Below are positions 58,231 through 64,000 of a DNA stretch of 64,000 nucleotides, one piece after another (the first letter of the stretch is position 1; each line of letters starts with the position of its first letter). Where the stretch lies: contig NC_060065.1 in the NCBI RefSeq assembly GCF_020283565.1, forward strand, positions 40,660,409-40,724,408, written 5' to 3'. A program made the position numbers and the translations under genes. The DNA comes from Trifolium pratense. Its lineage: Eukaryota; Streptophyta; Magnoliopsida; Fabales; Fabaceae. The notes below the pieces were generated by a model. It saw nothing but the letters and a program-made list of their open reading frames with translations, was not told the origin of the DNA and made no database searches.

Positions 58231-61139
58231 TGGATCTTTCCCCAGGAAGTAGTTGGAGGCAACTCATCAATGATGAGTTTAACCAAGATAGATATAAAGA
58301 TTTTAGGAATTGGTATTTCAAAAAATTCAAAGATTTTGAATTAAAAGAATTTAAAGATAATTATTATAATTATTTATCTCAAATACAAAGCTATGTTCCT
58401 TTTGTAAAATGGTTTGTGAAATATTTTCATAACAAAGTTAAAACCGAAATTATGGTGTTACAAAATAAGAATTGGAATACCCATAATGGAGGAATTATAG
58501 TTTCGCCTTTCCCTCCTGAACAAACTATAAGTCTAGGTAAAAATGTTGAGGCTACAGCTTATCTGAATCTTCAGAAGGTGGAGAGTGATCATATTACTCT
58601 CAAAGAAATAAATGCGATAATTAAATCTCAGAATTACACTAATTCTTTCCTTATTTGTTTAGGTGACCAATTTATGTCCCTAGAAAAAGATATTACTGAT
58701 TTAAAATTACTTTTTGAAGAACAATTAACTAAGCAAAATCTAATTTTAAAACAATTAGAAAAGAATAAAAGTGATATGGAGTCTTCAGAAATTATTATTA
58801 ATAAAGATGTCCCTATCATTCAACCACCTATAGCGGTAGAAGGATTTAAATTAAAATCTAATAATAATGAATTTATTCATGTTTTAGAAGAAAAGCTTAA
58901 GCAGATGCGCTTAAATGTTTTATCTCAAAAGAGTATGTCTGACACTTCTGATATAGAAGATATTGACCAATTAAAAGAAATATTTGCTAATGAAGAAATT
59001 AATGATCAGGTAGCACAAATAAATCCTATTTATGCTCCTAAGCCAGTAGAAAAATACTACTATAAGAGGCCGTCACCTCAAGATTTACTCTTTGAAGAAA
59101 CTGAACCCTTTCAGAATTCTTATTCTGGAAAGGCCATTTATGAATGGAATATTGATGGCTTAAATGATAAGCAAATTATTGATATGATACATAGGATAAT
59201 CATGTATTCCTCTGTGTGTAAACAACAAGGAAATTCTGATAGTTCTATAGCTTCGTTTATAACGACTGGTTTTATTGGCCAATTAAGAGGTTGGTGGGAT
59301 CATTACCTCACTGATGCTCAGAAGAAAGAAATTCTTTCTCATAAAAAACTTATTAAAACTGAAACATCAAGTAGTAGTACTACTATCACTACTACTGGAG
59401 AAGAAGATGCAGTTTATACACTATGTCTTTCTATTCTACAACATTTTGTAGGAACTAATGTACCCATTGCTGAGAAATTACAAACATTATTGCAAAATCT
59501 TAGATGCCCATCTTTAACTCACTTTAGATGGTATAAAGATACTTTTCTATCTAGAGTTTTTCAATTAAATAACCCCAATTCTATGCATTGGAAATCAAAA
59601 TTTGTAGATGGTTTGCCTCATCTTTTTGCTGAAAGAATAAGACAAACTCTTAGAAACAATAATGATGGAATAAATATTAATTATTCTGATTTAACTTATG
59701 GCCAAATCATTAGTACATGTATTAATGAAGGCTTATCTTTATGTAATGACATAAAGCTTAAAAACCAACTTAAAAAACAGAAATTAACTGAAAAACACCA
59801 AATAGGTGAATTTTGCGAACAATTCGCTTTTGATCTTGAAAAACCCCCTGAGAGCAGGAAGAAGGGTAAAATAGAAAGATTCAAACCTTATAAAGGTAGA
59901 AGAAAAAATCCCCCAGATACTTATAAGTATTCCTACAAGAAAAAACGTAGAAAAAATTATTCCAAGCCAAAATATAAGGATTATACTCCTAACTTCAGTA
60001 GAAAAAGAAAAGCTAAAAAGCTTGACGTAACTTGCCACAAATGTGGAAAGGTTGGTCATTATGCCAATCAATGTAGGACTAAAAAAGCCCTAAATGAAAT
60101 TGAGGATGAAGAACTTAGAAATCAGCTAGAAAAGGTTCTTCTTATTAATTCTAATTCTGAATCTGAAGCTGAGTCCTCTGATGATGAGGTTAGTTATAGT
60201 TCTTCTTCAGAAACATCTGACAATAATAACTGTCAATGTAATGAACTAAGTTATTGGAAATCCATAGTAGAAATGAATGGTCTAAATGTTTTGACCAGTG
60301 AACAGGATGAAGCTTTAAAGGCTTTAGAATCCATAACAGATGATAATCTAAGACGAAAGTTAATAGAAACTTTAATAAGGGATAACTCTAGAGAAAAAAC
60401 TCCCCTAGTTACAGAAGCCCCTTATCAGCTGAGCGAAGTCTTATCTAGGTTTCGCCAATCTAATGAACGTGAAACTCCTGTTTCCATAAATGATTTAAAA
60501 AGAGAAATAAATCTTTTAAAATCTGAAATTTCTTATATTAAGAAAAACAATGATGTTCTAGCTAAAAGAATTAGTTTATTAGAAAATTCTAATAAAATAG
60601 AAAATATTGTTTCTAGTGACGACAGTCCATCAACTAGCAATAGCTATCTCAGTCTTCTTGAAAGAGTTACATCACAAAAATGGTTTGTTAAAATAACTCT
60701 TGTTATTAATAAAAGTTTTATTCTTGAAAATGAGGTTGCCCTAGTGGATAGTGGTGCAGACCTTAATTGTATTCAAGAAGGAATAATTCCGACAAAGTAT
60801 TTTGTAAAAACTACTCAATCTTTAACTCAGGCAGGAGGAGATAAACTCCAAGTTAATTATAAATTATCTAATGCCTATATTTGTAACAAAAATATTTGTT
60901 TACCAACCCATTTTATATTAGTTAAAAATTTAACTCACAGGATTATATTAGGTACTCCCTTTTTGCATAACATTATGCCTATTATTAATATTGATCAAAA
61001 GGGAATTACTACTTTTATAAATGATCAAAAAATTACTTTTGAATTTATAACAGATCCTCAAACTAGGATGTTAAATGAGGTCAAAGATATCCTTTTAAAA
61101 AAAAGAAAAACAATTATGTTTTTTAAAAGAAGAAATTAG
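58227..61139 (+). CDS. Viral capsid, zinc knuckle and protease region, right copy (frame broken after the protease)
   Basis: 970 residues: capsid-like region, CCHC knuckle at 603-616, protease DSGAD at 841-845 and GTPF near 910-913 as in the left copy. Here the T-run after GTPF is one base longer, so the frame passes through the point that is broken in the left copy. It then fails at an A-run (8 A, about 61096-61103, against 7 in the left copy) and stops at 61137-61139, before the RT domain. The last 12 or so residues are out of the viral frame. Confidence 0.92.
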   Translation: MMDLSPGSSWRQLINDEFNQDRYKDFRNWYFKKFKDFELKEFKDNYYNYLSQIQSYVPFVKWFVKYFHNKVKTEIMVLQNKNWNTHNGGIIVSPFPPEQTISLGKNVEATAYLNLQKVESDHITLKEINAIIKSQNYTNSFLICLGDQFMSLEKDITDLKLLFEEQLTKQNLILKQLEKNKSDMESSEIIINKDVPIIQPPIAVEGFKLKSNNNEFIHVLEEKLKQMRLNVLSQKSMSDTSDIEDIDQLKEIFANEEINDQVAQINPIYAPKPVEKYYYKRPSPQDLLFEETEPFQNSYSGKAIYEWNIDGLNDKQIIDMIHRIIMYSSVCKQQGNSDSSIASFITTGFIGQLRGWWDHYLTDAQKKEILSHKKLIKTETSSSSTTITTTGEEDAVYTLCLSILQHFVGTNVPIAEKLQTLLQNLRCPSLTHFRWYKDTFLSRVFQLNNPNSMHWKSKFVDGLPHLFAERIRQTLRNNNDGININYSDLTYGQIISTCINEGLSLCNDIKLKNQLKKQKLTEKHQIGEFCEQFAFDLEKPPESRKKGKIERFKPYKGRRKNPPDTYKYSYKKKRRKNYSKPKYKDYTPNFSRKRKAKKLDVTCHKCGKVGHYANQCRTKKALNEIEDEELRNQLEKVLLINSNSESEAESSDDEVSYSSSSETSDNNNCQCNELSYWKSIVEMNGLNVLTSEQDEALKALESITDDNLRRKLIETLIRDNSREKTPLVTEAPYQLSEVLSRFRQSNERETPVSINDLKREINLLKSEISYIKKNNDVLAKRISLLENSNKIENIVSSDDSPSTSNSYLSLLERVTSQKWFVKITLVINKSFILENEVALVDSGADLNCIQEGIIPTKYFVKTTQSLTQAGGDKLQVNYKLSNAYICNKNICLPTHFILVKNLTHRIILGTPFLHNIMPIINIDQKGITTFINDQKITFEFITDPQTRMLNEVKDILLKKRKTIMFFKRRN

Positions 61140-61140
61140 T

Positions 61141-62616
61141 GTGCTTAATATTAATGAGCAACTTGAAACTTATGATATTAAAAAGAAAATTAAGTCTTTA
61201 GAACAGGAATTTACTACGGAAATCTGTAATGATCTCCCAAATGCTTTTTGGGATAGAAAGAAACATGTTGTTTCTTTACCTTATATAGATGACTTTAATG
61301 AAAGTCAGATCCCTACTAAAGCTAGGCCAGCCCAAATGAACAATGATTACTTAAATTTGTGTAAAGGAGAGATACAATCTCTTTTAGACAAAGGTCTAAT
61401 TAGACACTCTAAGTCTCCTTGGAGTTGTACTGCTTTCTATGTTAATAAGGCAGCTGAGAAGGAACGAGGAGTTCCTAGATTAGTAATCAATTATAAACCT
61501 CTCAATAAGGTTTTAAAATGGATTAGGTATCCTATTCCTAATAAAAAAGATTTATTAGATAGATTAAGTGATGCTTTAATCTTCTCAAAATTTGATATGA
61601 AATCAGGATACTGGCAAATCCAGATAACTGAAAATGATAAATATAAAACAGCTTTTACTGTACCTTTTGGACAGTTTGAATGGAATGTACTTCCATTTGG
61701 ATTAAAAAATGCTCCTTCTGAATTTCAGAAAATCATGAATGATATTTTTAATCCATATTCTGAATTCATAATAGTTTATATTGATGATGTTTTAGTATTT
61801 TCTAAAACAATTGATCAACATATAAAACATTTAAAGATATTTAAGAATGTTGTTAAAAACAATGGTTTAGTCTTATCGGCTACCAAGATGAAAATATTTC
61901 AAACTAAAGTTAGATTTCTGGGTCATATGATTGACCAAGGAACTATAATTCCTACAGAAAGAAGCATTGAATTTGCTTCCAAATTTCCTGATGTCATGTT
62001 AGACAAAACCCAATTACAAAGATTTTTAGGAAGTTTGAATTATATTTCAGACTATTATAAAAATTTATCTAATGATACTGCCATTCTTTATAATAGGCTT
62101 AAAAATAAGCCTGGTCCATGGACAGAGGCTCATACTAAGGCAGTCCAGAGGATTAAAACTAGGGTGAAATGCCTTCCTTGTTTATCTTTGGCTAATCCAA
62201 AGTTGTTTAAAATAGTAGAAACTGATGCTTCTAATATTGGCTATGGAGGAATATTAAAACAAGTCAATCCTGAAACTAATAAAGAAGTTTTGGTGAGATT
62301 CACCTCTGGTAAATGGAACCAGACTCAGTCGAAATATTCGACTATTAAGAAAGAAATGCTTTCTATTATTAAATGTATTTCGAAATTTCAAAGTGATTTA
62401 TTAAATCAAAAATTTCTTTTAAGAATTGATTGTAGCTCTGCTAAATCAATCATTGAAAAGGATGTAAAAACCCTTGTAGCAAAACATATTTTTGCTAGTT
62501 GGCAGGCTCAATTATCTGCTTTTGAATTTGATATTCAATATATTAAAGGAGAAAATAATTCTCTTGCTGATTATTTAACCCGTGAATTTTTGCAGGGTAA
62601 TGACAACCCCTTATAG
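61141..62616 (+). CDS. Viral reverse transcriptase/RNase H, right copy
   Basis: 491 residues of open frame without an ATG start. The YIDD box is at residues 213-216 of this frame; RNase H motifs and end are as in the left copy. One difference seen: IIPTERS here, IIPIERS on the left. It is separated from the protease by the A-run frameshift described for 58227-61139, so it would not be translated with it. Confidence 0.92.
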   Translation: MLNINEQLETYDIKKKIKSLEQEFTTEICNDLPNAFWDRKKHVVSLPYIDDFNESQIPTKARPAQMNNDYLNLCKGEIQSLLDKGLIRHSKSPWSCTAFYVNKAAEKERGVPRLVINYKPLNKVLKWIRYPIPNKKDLLDRLSDALIFSKFDMKSGYWQIQITENDKYKTAFTVPFGQFEWNVLPFGLKNAPSEFQKIMNDIFNPYSEFIIVYIDDVLVFSKTIDQHIKHLKIFKNVVKNNGLVLSATKMKIFQTKVRFLGHMIDQGTIIPTERSIEFASKFPDVMLDKTQLQRFLGSLNYISDYYKNLSNDTAILYNRLKNKPGPWTEAHTKAVQRIKTRVKCLPCLSLANPKLFKIVETDASNIGYGGILKQVNPETNKEVLVRFTSGKWNQTQSKYSTIKKEMLSIIKCISKFQSDLLNQKFLLRIDCSSAKSIIEKDVKTLVAKHIFASWQAQLSAFEFDIQYIKGENNSLADYLTREFLQGNDNPL

Positions 62617-63931
62617 GGGAAGAGGCCGAGGCCGTAATTCGGGCCGTGGCGGAAGAGGAGGTAACAATATGTTACCTTACCAGGAAACTAATATTCCCCT
62701 AATAGGGGATTGGACCACAGTGGGAAAGCTCAGGCAATTGCCTGCCCCACCTAAGAAAGAAGATCAACCTTCTTCATCTTCAAATAAGATAATATCTTAC
62801 AAAGAGATAATGGTTAATGAACCAAAGGAACAGGCATCTGAATATTTTGAAAATCCTGTTACCGAAAAAATAATTCATATTGATGACGAAGATTTATCAT
62901 TAACCAGTATTGACGGATGGTCAATCAAAACAAGATATCTAGAATCCAGAGGATATGCTGGACTTCATGGTAAATCAAGACCAAATTTAGAGATATTGCT
63001 AACAGTTACTGAATCAGTAACTATAACACATTACTACCAGAATAATAACCCAGAAAGTTTTATAAACTTTAGTAAATGTCACATAAATAAAATTTTATTA
63101 CCAAGAGAATGGGGTCTAAATCCAAATGGTGAAAAGGCAATAAAAATTGCTGAAGGTAAATATATTTACTTTAATTATTGGGATTATATCCAGGCTTTTA
63201 CCCAAGCTTTCTATTACCAAAACCCGAAAAACAAACATTCTTGGTTTTTCTCGGTAAATCCAGAGATTGTGGACAAACCCATGCCAAATTGGTTTTTTAA
63301 CTGGTGGATCAAATTTGGTCCTTCTCTAGAGATCTTACCTAAGGAGGTAGGAGAATTATATACTCCATGGTGTGATAATAGCTCTTTAATATCAAAGATA
63401 GCTTCCAATAAGCTGATTACAGGACAATGTCCCTGTTTATTCTTTATTAAATTTCAAATTCCATGGATATGGAGATGGACAGTAACCATATCCAAAGATG
63501 AATTTAATATCCCCATTTTAGAAAGAAATTTCTTCTACAAATGGTGGACCAAGATGAGTTCTGAAGATATTCAGGATTTAATATCCAGGATAAAAATTGT
63601 TATCAATGAGGAAAAGGCCACAATTACAAAAGGTCATAGCCAACAGGACTCTATGGCTGGATTAAAAGATTATTTTCAAAGAAAATATCCAAAGGAATCA
63701 GAAGAAGAAATCATGGTCAGAATTTTGGACCATATGAAAACCCAGTTTTTCAATGTCTTTCCCTCAACAGTAAAAGGAGATAATATGTCTACTTCTTCCC
63801 AAGGATCAGTTGGGCAAAATATGTTTGAAGGCTTAGCTGGGGAATCTCAGCCAGAAGATGAACCTACCCAGGAAGACTTCTGGGATGCCATGATCCAGTC
63901 AGTAAGGACCAAGAAGGATAAGAGCCAGTAA
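62600..63931 (+). CDS. Viral RG-rich, Trp-rich protein (last frame), right copy
   Basis: Same protein as 49413-50744, with Val instead of Ala in QFFN(A/V)FPS. Starts at the ATG at 62600 inside the last codons of the RNase H frame (stop at 62614-62616), a 17-bp overlap. Confidence 0.8.
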   Translation: MTTPYRGRGRGRNSGRGGRGGNNMLPYQETNIPLIGDWTTVGKLRQLPAPPKKEDQPSSSSNKIISYKEIMVNEPKEQASEYFENPVTEKIIHIDDEDLSLTSIDGWSIKTRYLESRGYAGLHGKSRPNLEILLTVTESVTITHYYQNNNPESFINFSKCHINKILLPREWGLNPNGEKAIKIAEGKYIYFNYWDYIQAFTQAFYYQNPKNKHSWFFSVNPEIVDKPMPNWFFNWWIKFGPSLEILPKEVGELYTPWCDNSSLISKIASNKLITGQCPCLFFIKFQIPWIWRWTVTISKDEFNIPILERNFFYKWWTKMSSEDIQDLISRIKIVINEEKATITKGHSQQDSMAGLKDYFQRKYPKESEEEIMVRILDHMKTQFFNVFPSTVKGDNMSTSSQGSVGQNMFEGLAGESQPEDEPTQEDFWDAMIQSVRTKKDKSQ

Positions 63932-64000
63932 AAATAAAATTAACTGGTCAATAAGTTAATCATAATCTAGCTTAACACTGTTGTCGGCAAAACAAGACAA
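63932..64000 (+). other. Start of the viral 3' non-coding region, right copy
   Basis: Mirrors 49344-49412 to the last base. Whether the right copy ends in the same way cannot be seen. Confidence 0.7.

Larger units (their letters stand above)
56700..64000 (+). mobile_element. Endogenous caulimovirid, right copy (plus strand), running off the window
   Basis: Mirror image of the left copy, with all four coding regions in order. Pairing with 49344-56642 continues to the last base of the window, so the palindrome may extend further. Two single-base insertions relative to the left copy (a T near 60961 and an A near 61099) and two amino-acid differences (RT Ile/Thr, last protein Ala/Val) are the differences I found. 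Confidence 0.93.

Noticed and set aside
48871..64000. LTR retrotransposon
   Set aside because: RT, RNase H and protease are present, but there is no integrase and no LTR pair, and a 30K-type movement protein precedes the capsid region. This is a caulimovirid.

Overview
The window is nuclear DNA of a flowering plant. It is AT-rich, has spliced genes with GT-AG introns, and is crowded with MITEs, SINEs, (AT)n microsatellites and retrotransposon debris. The protein types and the repeat styles suggest a legume, probably of the Medicago/Trifolium/Pisum group; this is inference, and no species marker was seen. A run of 50 N at 48193-48242 shows that the sequence comes from a scaffolded assembly.

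Host genes lie between about 0.9 and 42.8 kb. They are: the first exon of a tau-class glutathione S-transferase (minus strand, rest not in view); a small intronless gene for a 72-residue protein; an intronless nicotianamine synthase with a broken 3' duplicate 3 kb downstream; an 8-exon ubiquitin-specific protease resembling plant UBP25 (minus); a 7-exon triose-phosphate/nucleotide-sugar-type transporter with one GC-AG intron (minus); and a 9-exon SAM-dependent O-methyltransferase of the CCoAOMT-like fold (minus). I worked out exon joins by hand from splice sites and phase. All three spliced models stay in frame from start to stop (640, 334 and 296 residues).

Between and inside the genes are many transposable elements with visible ends and target-site duplications: hAT MITEs (6442-6790, 8102-8354, 14163-14791, 37450-38027), Mutator-like elements with 9-bp duplications (10825-11244, 43212-44575), Tourist- and Stowaway-like MITEs, a degenerate Athila-type Ty3/gypsy element (about 2.85-4.47 kb), an internally deleted Ty1/copia element (17.5-18.3 kb), a truncated LINE with a 14-bp duplication, Helitron ends at 47.0-47.3 kb, and several tRNA-derived SINEs. 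A 1.75-kb foldback element at 44.8-46.6 kb carries ten evenly spaced hairpins in a 202-bp higher-order repeat. Several elements sit in or beside (AT)n tracts.

The last 15 kb (48.87-64.0 kb) is an endogenous plant pararetrovirus (Caulimoviridae) present as two almost identical genomes joined head to head. The arms are 7.3 kb, with a 57-bp centre. Each copy encodes a movement protein, then a capsid/zinc-knuckle/protease region, then reverse transcriptase/RNase H, then a 449-residue Arg-Gly- and Trp-rich protein that I could not identify. Each copy has one single-base length change in a homopolymer that breaks the protease-to-RT frame, at a different place in each copy. The left end abuts an (AT)n tract at the primer-binding site and carries a doubled 72-bp promoter-like unit. 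Divergent TATA boxes face away from the centre. This locus is the most striking feature of the window.
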